Positions 9,159 through 17,828 of a stretch of 64,000 nucleotides of DNA are shown here, piece after piece. The notes under the pieces are model-generated. The model was not told where the DNA came from. It saw only the letters and a program-made list of their open reading frames with translations, and ran no database searches. How positions within the stretch are numbered: position 1 is the stretch's first letter; the number at the start of each line of letters is the position of its first letter. Both the position numbers and the translations under genes were made by a program. The DNA is from Roseomonas xinghualingensis (GTDB taxonomy: Bacteria; Pseudomonadota; Alphaproteobacteria; Acetobacterales; Acetobacteraceae). Where the stretch lies: NCBI RefSeq assembly GCF_025791835.1, contig NZ_JAOXLP010000001.1, positions 248,001 through 312,000 on the forward strand, given 5' to 3'.

Positions 9159-9779
9159 ATGGCGGATTCCATCCCCGAGGCGGCGATCCGGGCGATCATC
9201 GAGGCCGGGCGCCGGATGGCGGAGCGCAATTGGGTGCCGGCGACGGCGGGCAATATCTCCGTCCGGCTGGGCAGCGGGCGAGTGGCGATCACCCGCTCGG
9301 GCTTCCACAAGGCGCATCTGACCGCGGAGGCGGTGATGGCGGTGGACCTGGAAGGGGTGGCGGAGGACCCGTCGCTGCGGCCTTCCGCCGAGACGGGGCT
9401 GCATTGCGGTGCCTACCGCGCTTTCCCTGAGGCACGGGCGGTGGTGCATGGGCATTCCATCGCGAACACGGTGCTGTCCCGCCGGGCCGGGGATTCGATT
9501 CGGCTGGAGGGGTATGAGTTGCTGAAGGCCTTCCCCGGGCTCCAGACCCATGAGGCGGCCATCGAGCTGCCGGTGCTGGACAATGACCAGGACATCGCCC
9601 GGCTGCAGGCAGAGGTGGAGGCACGCTGGGCGCGCATGGCGCCCCCGGTTCTTCCAGGCTATTTGATCCGTGGCCACGGCGTCTATGTATGGGGCCCCGA
9701 CATGGACGCTGCGCTGGCGCGCCTGGAGGGGTTGGAATTCATGCTGGCCTGCGAGATGGCCAACCTGTCCCTCAACTGA
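9159..9779 (+). CDS. mtnB: Methylthioribulose-1-phosphate dehydratase
   Basis: A 206-residue class II aldolase-fold enzyme of the methionine salvage pathway, dehydrating methylthioribulose 1-phosphate. Seen: RNWVPATAGNISVRLG near the N-terminus, TRSGFHKAHLT, the acid-containing SAETGLHCGAYRAF, and the metal-ligand pair in VVHGHSIANTVLSR, with a later His in YLIRGHGVYVWG. The ATG at 9159 is chosen because homology begins there, although the frame is open to 9090. It is the first of three collinear salvage genes. Confidence 0.93.
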   Translation: MADSIPEAAIRAIIEAGRRMAERNWVPATAGNISVRLGSGRVAITRSGFHKAHLTAEAVMAVDLEGVAEDPSLRPSAETGLHCGAYRAFPEARAVVHGHSIANTVLSRRAGDSIRLEGYELLKAFPGLQTHEAAIELPVLDNDQDIARLQAEVEARWARMAPPVLPGYLIRGHGVYVWGPDMDAALARLEGLEFMLACEMANLSLN

Positions 9780-9799
9780 CTTTCGGGAGGTTTAGAGCC

Positions 9800-10339
9800 A
9801 TGAGCCGCCTCGTTGTTCATGATGTCGCCACCAAGGCTGTCCTGCAGGACACGCAGGATGCGGCGGAGATCGCCCGCACACTTGCCGGGATCGGCGTGCG
9901 CTTCGAGCGCTGGGAGGTGGCCGACCTGCCCGCGGGGGCCGATGCCGATACGGTGCTGGCCGCCTACAAGCCGCGCCTGGATGCCTTCATGGGCGAGACC
10001 GGGGCAGGCACGGCCGATGTGATCCGGCTGACCGCCGATCATCCGCAGGCCGATGCGCTGCGCGCTAAGTTCCTGGCCGAGCACCGCCACACCGAGGACG
10101 AGGTGCGCTTCTTCCACGAGGGTTCGGGCAACTTCATCCTGCATGTGGGCGGCAAGGTTTATGACGCCCATTGCACGAAGGGCGACCTGATCTCCGTGCC
10201 GGCGAATACCGAGCACTGGTTCGATGCGGGCACGGTGCCCAATGTGACGGCGCTGCGCATCTTCACCGACACCACCGGCTGGACGCCGCATTACACGGGC
10301 ACCGACATGTCGGAGCGCTTCCCGGCTGTGACGGCATGA
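9800..10339 (+). CDS. mtnD: Acireductone dioxygenase
   Basis: A 179-residue cupin that oxidises the acireductone of the methionine salvage pathway, to ketomethiobutyrate with Fe or to an off-pathway product with Ni. The metal ligands are visible as H95, H97 and E101 in EHRHTEDEVRFF and H139 in NTEHWFD. The start is set by GGGAGG at 9785-9790, 9 bases before the ATG. The stop codon overlaps the mtnC start (ATGA), which indicates coupling. Confidence 0.94.
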   Translation: MSRLVVHDVATKAVLQDTQDAAEIARTLAGIGVRFERWEVADLPAGADADTVLAAYKPRLDAFMGETGAGTADVIRLTADHPQADALRAKFLAEHRHTEDEVRFFHEGSGNFILHVGGKVYDAHCTKGDLISVPANTEHWFDAGTVPNVTALRIFTDTTGWTPHYTGTDMSERFPAVTA

Positions 10340-11046
10340 TGCCTCCGAAGGCTGTTGTCTGCGACATCGAGGGGACGACGAGCGCGATCTCCTTCGTGAA
10401 GGAGACGCTCTTCCCCTTCGCGCAGGGCTCGCTGGATGGCTTCCTTCGCGACCATGCCGGAGAGCCCGAGGTCGCGGCGGTGCTGGATGAGGTGCGGGCG
10501 CTGGCGCCGGGGCTGGATCCGGCCGAGGCGCTGCGTGGCTGGATGGAGCGCGATGAGAAGGTGACGCCGCTGAAGGCGGTGCAGGGGATGATCTGGCGGC
10601 AGGGCTTCGAATCCGGGGCGCTGCGCGGGCATCTCTGGCCGGATGTGGCGCCCTGCCTGCGGGCCTGGGCCAGGGCCGGGGTGAAGCTGCGGATCTATTC
10701 TTCCGGTTCTGTGGAAGCGCAGAAGCTGCTGTTCGGCCATTCGGAGGCGGGGGATCTGACGCCGATCCTGTCAGGCTTCGATGACACGCGTACGGGGCCG
10801 AAGCGGGCGGCGGGCTCCTATCGTGCGATCGCCGCCTCGGCCGGCCTTCCGGCGGGGGAGATGCTGTTCCTCTCGGATGTGGCGGAGGAGCTGGATGCGG
10901 CGGCCGATGCCGGGATGAAGGTGTGCCAGCTGGTGCGCGCGGCGGATGGGACGGTGGCAAGCGGGCGGCATCCAGCCTGTGCCAGCTTCCCGGAGGTGGC
11001 AGCGCGCTTCGGCCTGCCGGCGCCGGACGAGCCTCCCTCGGGCTGA
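10336..11046 (+). CDS. mtnC: Acireductone synthase (enolase-phosphatase E1)
   Basis: A 236-residue haloacid dehalogenase-superfamily enzyme performing the enolisation and dephosphorylation steps of methionine salvage. The HAD nucleophile motif is CDIEGTTSAISFV (Asp10, with Glu12 replacing the usual acid/base Asp, as is typical for MtnC). YSSGSVEAQKLLFGHSEAGDL is the family-diagnostic motif II region, and MLFLSDVAEELDAA is motif IV. The ATG at 10336 overlaps the mtnD stop by 4 bp. mtnA/mtnK are not in the window. Confidence 0.94.
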   Translation: MMPPKAVVCDIEGTTSAISFVKETLFPFAQGSLDGFLRDHAGEPEVAAVLDEVRALAPGLDPAEALRGWMERDEKVTPLKAVQGMIWRQGFESGALRGHLWPDVAPCLRAWARAGVKLRIYSSGSVEAQKLLFGHSEAGDLTPILSGFDDTRTGPKRAAGSYRAIAASAGLPAGEMLFLSDVAEELDAAADAGMKVCQLVRAADGTVASGRHPACASFPEVAARFGLPAPDEPPSG

Positions 11047-11132
11047 TCGCCTTCGGCCCCACGCCCTCCCTGCTCGGCCGGGCCGCTCAGAACCCGCTGG
11101 CGAACCTCACTCCCTGCCGGGAGATTTCGATC

Positions 11133-12122
11133 ATGATGACGACCTACTCCCTCCGCGGTGATGCCTGCGCCGTGCATGCGGGGCCGGATGCGGCTGGATC
11201 GATCGCTGGCGCGACCTGGATCGACCTGCTGAACCCCACACCGGAGGAGGAGCGCGCCGTGCAGGCCGCGCTTCATGTGGAGGTGCCGACACGGGAGGAG
11301 ATGCAGGAGATCGAAAGCTCCTCGCGTCTCTACAAGGAAGGGGAGGTGCTGTTCCTTACCGCCTCCTTCCTCTACGGCGCGGATGAGGGGGAGTTCGGAT
11401 CCACGCCGATCACCTTCGTGCTGGCGCCGACGGCGCTGGTGACGGTGCGCTATGCGACGCCCAAGGCCTTTTCCGTCTTCGCGCTGCGGGCACAGCGCTA
11501 CGCGACACCGCTGCTGAAGACGCCGGACGGGGTGATGTTGAACCTGTTCGAGCAGATCGTGGACCGCCTGGCCGACATACTGGAGCGGACGGCGAACGAG
11601 ATGGACCGCGCGAGCCAGACCACCTTCCGTAACGCGCGCAACATGCAGGTGAAGGCGAACAAGCGCGACCTGGACCTGCGCCAGGCGCTGCTGACCCTCG
11701 GCCAGGTGGGCGACGTGACGACGCGGGCGAGCGATACGCTTCTGGGGCTGACGCGCATCCTGACCTTCGTGGGCGCGGAGAAGGCGAGTGCCGTGCGCCG
11801 GGAGAACCAGGTGATGATCAAGACGCTGGTCCGGGACGTGCGCTCGCTGGTCGAATACGCGAACACGATGAACAACAAGGCGCAGTTCCTGCTGGACGCC
11901 GTGCTGGGCATCATCAGCATGGACCAGAACGGGATCATCAAGACCTTCACCGTGGCGTCCGTCGCGCTGATGCCGCCGACGCTGGTGGCGAGCATCTACG
12001 GCATGAATTTCGAGTACATGCCGGAGCTGAAATGGACGCTGGGCTATCCCTGGGCACTGCTGCTGATGGTGGTGAGCGCTGTGCTGCCGATCGTGTACTT
12101 CAAGCGGAAGGGGTGGCTGTAG
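11133..12122 (+). CDS. corA: Magnesium/metal transporter CorA
   Basis: A 329-residue CorA-family divalent cation channel. It has a large N-terminal cytoplasmic funnel (DLLNPTPEEERAVQ, LFLTASFLYG, TFVLAPTALVTVRYATP) and a long stalk helix. Two C-terminal transmembrane helices carry the selectivity signature YGMN in SIYGMNFEYMPE, and a basic C-terminus ends FKRKGWL. The ATG at 11133 is used because the open frame upstream covers the mtnC 3' end. The 86-bp gap to mtnC has no clear terminator. Confidence 0.92.
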   Translation: MMTTYSLRGDACAVHAGPDAAGSIAGATWIDLLNPTPEEERAVQAALHVEVPTREEMQEIESSSRLYKEGEVLFLTASFLYGADEGEFGSTPITFVLAPTALVTVRYATPKAFSVFALRAQRYATPLLKTPDGVMLNLFEQIVDRLADILERTANEMDRASQTTFRNARNMQVKANKRDLDLRQALLTLGQVGDVTTRASDTLLGLTRILTFVGAEKASAVRRENQVMIKTLVRDVRSLVEYANTMNNKAQFLLDAVLGIISMDQNGIIKTFTVASVALMPPTLVASIYGMNFEYMPELKWTLGYPWALLLMVVSAVLPIVYFKRKGWL

Positions 12123-12299
12123 CAGGGGCTGTTCCGCCAAGGTGTTTCATTGGGAGAAACGAGGCGTCTGCCGTGGCGATCACAACTCGTAAGCCGGGCC
12201 TGGGCTGGGTGCGCTGCCTTCTTCCCCTTCCTCCATAGTTCCTCCCTGGCCGTCCGAAGCCATTCCGCATGGCTGGAGAGCGTGCCGGGAGGAATGCAG

Positions 12300-13289
12300 A
12301 TGAAGACGTTCTCGCGACGGAATACCTTGTTCGGTGCGTGCATGGCCTGTGCAGGCATGCGCGGGCTTTTCGCATCCGCCGTTCAGGCGCAGGAGGCGCA
12401 GCGCTGGTCGCCGCCTGCCGCCGGTGACCGCTGCCCATCCCGCTGGGGGGCGGCGGACCGGCGCGGGTCGATGAACCTGATGACGCCGGAACGGGCCAAG
12501 CGGGCGGCGTCCCTGATCCGCACGGGCGAGATCATCGAATGCGGGCAGACGCTGAACCAGACCATGCCCTTTTTCGGCACGCGCCGCTTCGACGTGCATC
12601 TCAAGCGGACCTTCATGAACCCCGAGCCAAACCGCCGGGGATCGAATGAGGAACTGGTGGTCGCCGAGATCGGGCAGGTGGGCACGCAGCTCGATGCCTT
12701 CCCGCACCAGACGATCGGGGATGAAGGCTATAACTGCGTGCACATCCCGCGCATCTCCAGCCGCGGTGGCTTCACGGAGATGGGCGTGGAAAAGGTGGGC
12801 ACCATCTTCACGCGCGGCGTGCTGATCGACGTGGCCGGGCTGAAGGGCGTGGCCACGCTGCCGGATACCTACGAGATCACGCCGGATGACCTGCAGGCGG
12901 CGATGTCCAGGCAGAATGTCCGCATCGAGGAAGGCGATGCGGTGCTTATTCATACGGGTTGGGGCCTGCTCTGGGGCAAGGAGAATGCGCGCTATGTCGC
13001 CTCCTGCCCCGGCCTGGGCGTGGCGGCGGCGGAGTGGATCCTGCGGCAGAACCCGATGCTGATGGGGTCGGACAACTGGCCGGTGGAATGCGCGCCCTCC
13101 AAGACCATGCCGGATGGGAGCCTGCCGGTGCACCAGCTGGCGCTGGCGGTGTATGGGGTACATCTGCTGGAGAACATGAAGCTGGATGAGCTGGCGCGAC
13201 GGGGGCAGTCCGAATTCGCCTTCGCGGTGCAGCCGCTGAAGCTGCAGGGTGGGACGGGCTCGACCGTGGCGCCTTCGGCCTTGTTCTGA
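12300..13289 (+). CDS. Secreted cyclase family protein (KynB-like fold)
   Basis: A 329-residue metal-dependent hydrolase of the cyclase family. The leader contains SRRNTLFGA followed by a hydrophobic stretch and a VQAQEA cleavage region, which suggests Tat export. Family marks are QVGTQLDAFPHQ (the GTxxDxxxH metal site, here with Gln where the KynB branch has His), RGVLIDVAGLKGV, and GDAVLIHTGW. The Gln variant is common in the subfamily that acts on larger substrates, so a kynurenine role should not be assumed. The start at 12300 is preferred because GGAGG at 12289-12293 is correctly spaced for it and too close for the ATG at 12294. Confidence 0.82.
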   Translation: MKTFSRRNTLFGACMACAGMRGLFASAVQAQEAQRWSPPAAGDRCPSRWGAADRRGSMNLMTPERAKRAASLIRTGEIIECGQTLNQTMPFFGTRRFDVHLKRTFMNPEPNRRGSNEELVVAEIGQVGTQLDAFPHQTIGDEGYNCVHIPRISSRGGFTEMGVEKVGTIFTRGVLIDVAGLKGVATLPDTYEITPDDLQAAMSRQNVRIEEGDAVLIHTGWGLLWGKENARYVASCPGLGVAAAEWILRQNPMLMGSDNWPVECAPSKTMPDGSLPVHQLALAVYGVHLLENMKLDELARRGQSEFAFAVQPLKLQGGTGSTVAPSALF

Positions 13290-13599
13290 TCCGGTTCGGG
13301 CGGGTTCTCCGGAGGCTTTGCCTCCGGACCTCCGCCGGGGTGGCGACGGCCACCCCGGACCCCACGTCATGTTTCATGGGAAACAGCGGGATCAGGCAGC
13401 GCCGCAGCCAGTTCATCTGGCTGTGCGGATAGCCAAGTGAACTGCCTGAGGTCATGGACCTCGGGCCCGCCTCCAAACAGATTGCGGGGGCCGGGGGTTC
13501 CAGGGGTAAAGCCCCTGGGCCTGCCCGATGATGTGTTCCCGCAGATCAGGCAACCGTCAGCCAGCCGGTGGATTGACCTCTCTCCGAAGGGGAGGGGCT
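13290..13599. other. 310-bp gap with three GC-rich hairpins
   Basis: No coding potential was recognised. The stretch holds three strong inverted repeats: TCCGGAGGC-TTT-GCCTCCGGA (13308-13328), CCGGGGTGGC-GACG-GCCACCCCGG (13335-13358), and CCAGGGG-TAAAG-CCCCTGG (13500-13518). The first two lie just after the cyclase gene and probably act in termination or mRNA 3'-end protection. Confidence 0.6.
13308..13358 (+). terminator. Tandem GC-rich hairpins after the cyclase gene
   Basis: Two adjacent stem-loops (9-bp stem with TTT loop, 10-bp stem with GACG loop) begin 19 bases after the stop codon. There is no T-tract, so intrinsic termination is uncertain. The first has the same GGAGGC-N3-GCCTCC core as hairpins at 768 and 47468. 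Confidence 0.5.
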
Positions 13600-13902
13600 A
13601 TGCGATCTCGCGATGCGGCGAAGCTGGAGCGGGTGCTGGGGCTGCTCGGTTCGGAGCATGATGGGGAGAGGGCCTCGGCCGCGCTGGCGGCGCACCGGCT
13701 GGTGCAGCGGCTCGGGGTGAGCTGGCATGACCTGCTGATGGCGAAGCCTGCACCCGTGCCGCCCTTGCGGGAGGCGTTGGATGCGGCGGAATCCCGGCTG
13801 CGGCAGTCCCAGCGCGAGAATGCCGATCTGCGCCGTCAGATCACCCTGCTGAAGCGCCGCCTGGAGGCGTTGCAGCCCCGGCCCATGTCCCTTGATGACT
13901 GA
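13600..13902 (+). CDS. Small hypothetical protein with C-terminal coiled coil
   Basis: A 100-residue protein not assigned to a named function. The N-terminal half (RDAAKLERVLGLLGSEHDGE, then ASAALAAHRLVQRLGVSW) looks like the small helical DUF2786-like module seen in phage-type and Acetobacteraceae hypothetical proteins. The second half (ALDAAESRLRQSQRENADLR and on) is a heptad-patterned coiled coil. The ATG at 13600 has GGAGGGG at 13591-13597, an excellent ribosome binding site, and an upstream extension to 13528 does not look coding. It converges with the racemase gene. Confidence 0.7.
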   Translation: MRSRDAAKLERVLGLLGSEHDGERASAALAAHRLVQRLGVSWHDLLMAKPAPVPPLREALDAAESRLRQSQRENADLRRQITLLKRRLEALQPRPMSLDD

Positions 13903-13914
13903 GCGCGGGCTTTC

Positions 13915-14547
13915 TCAGGCCTTCAGCCGCGCCTTGAGCGCCCGCACCGCGCTGTCGGGCGTGGTGAGCACCGGCTTGCCCGTGGCGGCCGTGACCAGCG
14001 GTGCCGCGCGGGCGAGGCTGAACTGGGCGAGGGCGATGGCGTCGCAATCGATCAGGTCGCGGGCCGCTTCGGCGGCGAGGCGGTCATGGGTTTCGACATC
14101 GCCACGGTTAAGGGCATCGAGGGCGCCTTCGGCGAGCTTGGGGACGATGACCACATTCTCCGGAAATTCCGGCGGCATGCTGTCCAGCGTGGGGGCGAAG
14201 GTGGCGAGTAGGCCGATTCGCCCACCCATGGCGGCGGCTTCGGCCACCATGGCCTCATTGGGCTTGAGGACCGGCATGGGGGCGAGTTCCGCCGCGCAGG
14301 CCTCGATGCAAGGGCCGAAGGCGGAGCAGGTGAAGAGGATGGCGTCCGCCCCCGTGCCCACGGCGTAACGGGAGAGGGTGAGGAAACGCTCGGTCATGGC
14401 CGGGGTGATCGCGCCATCCCGTGCGAGATCGGCGGAGAGGCTGTCATCCAGCAGGTTCATCAGCGTGGCGCCAGGCCAGAGGCGTGCGAAGGCGGCCTCG
14501 ATCGGCGGGGGAGAGTGGCGCAGGGCGTGGATGAGGGCGATCCGCAT
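13915..14547 (-). CDS. Aspartate/glutamate racemase family protein
   Basis: A 210-residue protein of the Asp/Glu/hydantoin racemase superfamily. It shows the two expected catalytic-cysteine neighbourhoods: the first in DAILFTCSAFGPCIE (around residue 72), and the second position near LIDCDAIALAQFSLA. N-terminal MRIALIHAL is the first strand. Members include aspartate and hydantoin racemases and arylmalonate decarboxylase-like enzymes. It is divergent from the RpiR regulator gene across a 66-75 bp intergenic region that contains a perfect inverted repeat, so it is probably controlled by that regulator. The substrate is unknown. Confidence 0.8.
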   Translation of the reverse strand: MRIALIHALRHSPPPIEAAFARLWPGATLMNLLDDSLSADLARDGAITPAMTERFLTLSRYAVGTGADAILFTCSAFGPCIEACAAELAPMPVLKPNEAMVAEAAAMGGRIGLLATFAPTLDSMPPEFPENVVIVPKLAEGALDALNRGDVETHDRLAAEAARDLIDCDAIALAQFSLARAAPLVTAATGKPVLTTPDSAVRALKARLKA

Positions 14548-14577
14548 GAGGGCGGAGTGTGACGCAGGACACGGCCT

Positions 14578-14591
14578 GCAACAACTGTTGC
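14578..14591. promoter_or_regulatory. Candidate operator for the RpiR-family regulator
   Basis: The perfect inverted repeat GCAACA-AC-TGTTGC lies midway between the divergent racemase gene (start 14547) and regulator gene (start 14623). Outer CAGGAC (14565-14570) and GTCCTG (14592-14597) extend the symmetry partly. Assignment to this regulator is inferred from location. Confidence 0.5.
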
Positions 14592-14622
14592 GTCCTGAGG
14601 TGCGTGGTGCACTATGTGTTTC

Positions 14623-15459
14623 ATGTCCTCGGACGCCCCCCTTGAGCGCCTGCGCCTGGCGCTGCCGGAACTGCCGCCCCGGCTGCGGCATGCGGCGCGG
14701 TATCTGGTGGACCATGCCTTCGACGCGACGACGCGCTCCATGCGGGAGCTGGCAGCAGATGCGGGCGTGACGCCGGCGAGCTTCACGCGGCTGGCCCAGG
14801 CGTTGGGCTATTCCGGATGGGAGCCACTGCGGGCGGTGCTGGTGGAGGCACGGCGGCCGGCGGCACCTTTCTCGGGGCGTGCCAGGGCGCGCGATGACCT
14901 TCCTGCGGCCATGATGGCGGCGGATGCCGCGGCGCTTGGGCGGCTGGAGGCGGGGCCGGTGGCGGCGGCCGCGGCGGCGTTGCATGCGGCGCCGCGGATA
15001 TGGTGCGCCGGGTTCCGTTCCTGTCGCGCGGTGGCGGGGCTGTTGCACTACCAGCTGAGATTGTTCCGGCCGGAGGCGCGGCTGGTAGGGGCGGAAGGGC
15101 CGGAGGAGCTGGACCTGGAGGCCTTCGCGGCCTCGGACGCGGTCGTCCTGGCGAGTTTCGCCCCTTATTCGGCCGAAGCGGTGCGGACCGCGGCGGCTGC
15201 GCGCCGTGCCGGGGCCACGCTGGTCGCGCTGGCGGATTCGCCTGTGGCGCCGGTCTCGCGTGGGGCGGCACATCTGCTGCACTTCGAGGCCGATGGGCCG
15301 GGTTTCTTCCATTCCCTGGCCGGCGCGGTGTCGCTGGCGCAGGCACTGGCGGCAGCAAGCTTCGCGCTTGGAGGGGCCGCTTCGATGGAGCGGCTGTGCC
15401 AGGCCGAGGCACGGCTGGCCGAGCTTTCCCGATATGCATCCGACAAGGATTACCGATGA
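14623..15459 (+). CDS. MurR/RpiR family transcriptional regulator
   Basis: A regulator of about 278 residues: N-terminal RpiR helix-turn-helix (RSMRELAADAGVTPASFTRLAQALGY) and a C-terminal SIS sugar-phosphate-isomerase-like ligand domain (APRIWCAGFRSCRAVAGLLHYQL, ASDAVVLASFAPYSAEAVRTA, then TLVALADSP). An in-frame ATG at 14614 is an alternative start. Its stop codon overlaps the aminotransferase start (ATGA), so the two are co-translated. In the AapJ/aminotransferase context the effector may be an amino-acid-derived compound rather than a sugar phosphate; that is inference. Confidence 0.88.
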   Translation: MSSDAPLERLRLALPELPPRLRHAARYLVDHAFDATTRSMRELAADAGVTPASFTRLAQALGYSGWEPLRAVLVEARRPAAPFSGRARARDDLPAAMMAADAAALGRLEAGPVAAAAAALHAAPRIWCAGFRSCRAVAGLLHYQLRLFRPEARLVGAEGPEELDLEAFAASDAVVLASFAPYSAEAVRTAAAARRAGATLVALADSPVAPVSRGAAHLLHFEADGPGFFHSLAGAVSLAQALAAASFALGGAASMERLCQAEARLAELSRYASDKDYR

Positions 15460-16784
15460 CCTCCCGCCTTCTGCATCGTGGGCGCAACGCCCCTCCCGTG
15501 GCCGTGGGAGGGAAGGGATCCTGGCTGCATCTCGCCGATGGGCGGGAGGTGCTGGACGCTTCGGGCGGGGCGGCGGTGTCCTGCCTCGGGCACCAGCACC
15601 CGGCCGTGGTGGCGGCGGTGCAGGCGCAGACGGGGAAGCTGGAATATGCCCATACCGGCTTCTTCACGAATGAGCCCGCCGAGCGGCTGGGCGAGGTGCT
15701 GGTGGGGCATGAGCCGGGCGGGCTGAGCCGCGCCTATTTCGTCTCCGGTGGGTCGGAGGCGATGGAAGCGGCGCTGAAGCTGGCGCGGCAGCATTTCGTG
15801 GAGGCTGGGCAGCCCCAGCGCACGCGCTTCATCGCGCGCCGGCAGAGCTATCATGGCAATACGCTGGGGGTGCTGGCGCTGGGCGGGAATGCGGCGCGGC
15901 GTGCGCCTTATGCACCGATCCTTGCCGATGCCTTCAGCCATGTGTCGCCGGCCTTCGCCTATCGCGCCATGCGGGAGGACGAGGACGAGGGGAGTTTCGT
16001 CGCGCGGCTGGCGGCCGAGCTGGAGGCGGAGTTCCAGCGGCTGGGGCCGCAGAACGTCGCGGCCTTCGTGGCGGAAACGGTGGTGGGGGCCACGGCCGGC
16101 TGCGTGCCGCCGCCCGCCGGCTATTTCCGCGCGGTGCGCGAGATCTGCGACCGCCATGGCGCGCTGCTGATCCTGGACGAGGTGATGAGCGGCATGGGGC
16201 GCACCGGGACGCTGCATGCCTGGGAGCAGGAGGGGGTGGCGCCGGACATCCAGGCGATCGCCAAGGGGCTGGGCGGCGGCTACCAGCCGATCGGCGCCAT
16301 CCTGATGAACGACCGCGTGCTGGCGCCGATCATGGCGGGCTCGGGCGCCTTTGCGCATGGACACACCTATCTCTCGCATCCCGTGGCCTGCGCGGCAGCG
16401 CTGGCGGTGCAGGAGGTGATCGCGGAGGACGGGCTGCTGGAGCGCGTGCGCCTGCTGGGCGAGCGGCTGGAGGCCGGGCTGATGGAGCGCTTCGGCAATC
16501 ACCGGCATGTGGGCGACATACGCGGGCGCGGGTTGTTCCAGGCCATCGAGCTGGTGGAGGAGCGCGCGACGCGCACGCCCTTCGAGGCGGCGAGGAAGCT
16601 GAACCTGCGCATCCGGGACGAGGCGCTGTCGCGCGGGCTCGCGGTCTATCCGGGCGGCGGCACGGCGGATGGAACGGTGGGAGACCACATCCTCCTCGCC
16701 CCGCCTTACATCGCGACCGAGGCAGAGATCGACCTGATCGTCTCCCGCCTGGGTGAAGCGGTCGACGCGGCGCTGGCCGCCTGA
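15456..16784 (+). CDS. Class III PLP-dependent aminotransferase
   Basis: A 442-residue omega-aminotransferase family enzyme (ornithine/GABA/beta-alanine aminotransferase fold). Seen: the ASGGAAVSCLGHQHPAV start, FVSGGSEAMEAALKLARQ (PLP phosphate-binding loop), RRQSYHGNTLG, ILDEVMSGMGRTG (PLP-ring Asp), and the Schiff-base lysine in AIAKGLGGGYQPIGA. The start overlaps the regulator stop by 4 bp. Together with the racemase and the AapJ-like receptor downstream, it suggests uptake and catabolism of an amino acid or amine. The actual amino donor is unknown. Confidence 0.92.
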   Translation: MTSRLLHRGRNAPPVAVGGKGSWLHLADGREVLDASGGAAVSCLGHQHPAVVAAVQAQTGKLEYAHTGFFTNEPAERLGEVLVGHEPGGLSRAYFVSGGSEAMEAALKLARQHFVEAGQPQRTRFIARRQSYHGNTLGVLALGGNAARRAPYAPILADAFSHVSPAFAYRAMREDEDEGSFVARLAAELEAEFQRLGPQNVAAFVAETVVGATAGCVPPPAGYFRAVREICDRHGALLILDEVMSGMGRTGTLHAWEQEGVAPDIQAIAKGLGGGYQPIGAILMNDRVLAPIMAGSGAFAHGHTYLSHPVACAAALAVQEVIAEDGLLERVRLLGERLEAGLMERFGNHRHVGDIRGRGLFQAIELVEERATRTPFEAARKLNLRIRDEALSRGLAVYPGGGTADGTVGDHILLAPPYIATEAEIDLIVSRLGEAVDAALAA

Positions 16785-16814
16785 ACCATCCAGCAAGAGG
16801 ATATGGAAGTATAA

Positions 16815-17828
16815 ATGATGAAGCGTCTGTTGTTGGCGGCCTGCGCTGCCATTGGGCTTTCCACCGCGGCAAGTGCCGCGACCCTGGAGACGGTGAAGGG
16901 GCGTGGCACCCTGGCCTGCGGCGTTTCTACGGGCTTCGCCGGCTTCTCCGTGCCGGATTCGCGCGGTGAGGTGCGTGGGTTGGATGCGGATTACTGCCGC
17001 GCGATCGCGGCGGCCGTTCTGGGTGATCCCACGAAGGTGCGCTTTGTCGGGCTGACGGCGCAGAACCGCTTCACCGCGCTGCAGTCGGGCGAGGTGGATG
17101 TGCTTCTGCGCAACTCCACCCAGACCTTCCTGCGCGATGCCTCCATCGGCCTGAACATCGGTCCGGTGAACTTCTATGATGGCCAGGGCTTCGCCGTGCG
17201 CCGCGATGCGGGCGTGACCGAGGTGAAGGGGCTGGATGGCGCGACGGTCTGCGTGGCGCAGGGCACGACGCATGAGGTGACGCTGGGCGACGTGGCCCGC
17301 GCCCGCAATATCCGCTTCCAGCCCGTCGTGTTCGAGCGCGTGGACACGATGTACCAGGCCTTCTTCGCCGGGCGCTGCGACGCGATGACGCAGGATGCCT
17401 CGGCGCTGGCCGGTGCGCTGGCGACGGCGGCGCCGAATGCCGCGGATTACGTGGTGCTGGCCGAGACCATCTCGAAGGAGCCGCTTGGGCCGTTCACGCG
17501 CAACGGCGACGACACCTGGAGCAACATCGTGGCCTGGGTGCATTACGGGCTGGTGGAAGCCGAGGAGGCCGGGATCACCAAGGCCAATGCGGATGAGATG
17601 GCGCGCGGGCCGAACCCCGTGGCGCAGCGCCTGCTGGGTACCACGGGCGAGTTCGGCTCGCGCCTTGGGCTCGACAACCGCTGGATGCTGAATGCCATCA
17701 AGGCGGTGGGCAATTACGGCGAGGTGTTCGAGCGGAATGTCGGGCAGGGCGGCTCGCTCAAGCTGCAGCGCGGGCTGAACGGGCTGTGGAACCAGGGCGG
17801 GCTGATGTACGCCGTGCCGTTCCGGTGA
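16815..17828 (+). CDS. Amino acid ABC transporter substrate-binding protein (AapJ-like)
   Basis: A 337-residue periplasmic receptor of the general L-amino acid (AapJ/BztA) type. It has a Sec signal peptide (KRLLLAACAAIGLSTAASAA), then TLETVKGRGTLACGVSTGFAGFS, the ligand-domain segment VRFVGLTAQNRFTALQSGEVD, LLRNSTQTFLRD, and the AapJ C-terminus YGEVFERNVG. It follows the aminotransferase gene by 30 bp and is probably in the same operon. No aapQ, aapM or aapP gene follows, so it must use a permease encoded elsewhere. Confidence 0.9.
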   Translation: MMKRLLLAACAAIGLSTAASAATLETVKGRGTLACGVSTGFAGFSVPDSRGEVRGLDADYCRAIAAAVLGDPTKVRFVGLTAQNRFTALQSGEVDVLLRNSTQTFLRDASIGLNIGPVNFYDGQGFAVRRDAGVTEVKGLDGATVCVAQGTTHEVTLGDVARARNIRFQPVVFERVDTMYQAFFAGRCDAMTQDASALAGALATAAPNAADYVVLAETISKEPLGPFTRNGDDTWSNIVAWVHYGLVEAEEAGITKANADEMARGPNPVAQRLLGTTGEFGSRLGLDNRWMLNAIKAVGNYGEVFERNVGQGGSLKLQRGLNGLWNQGGLMYAVPFR

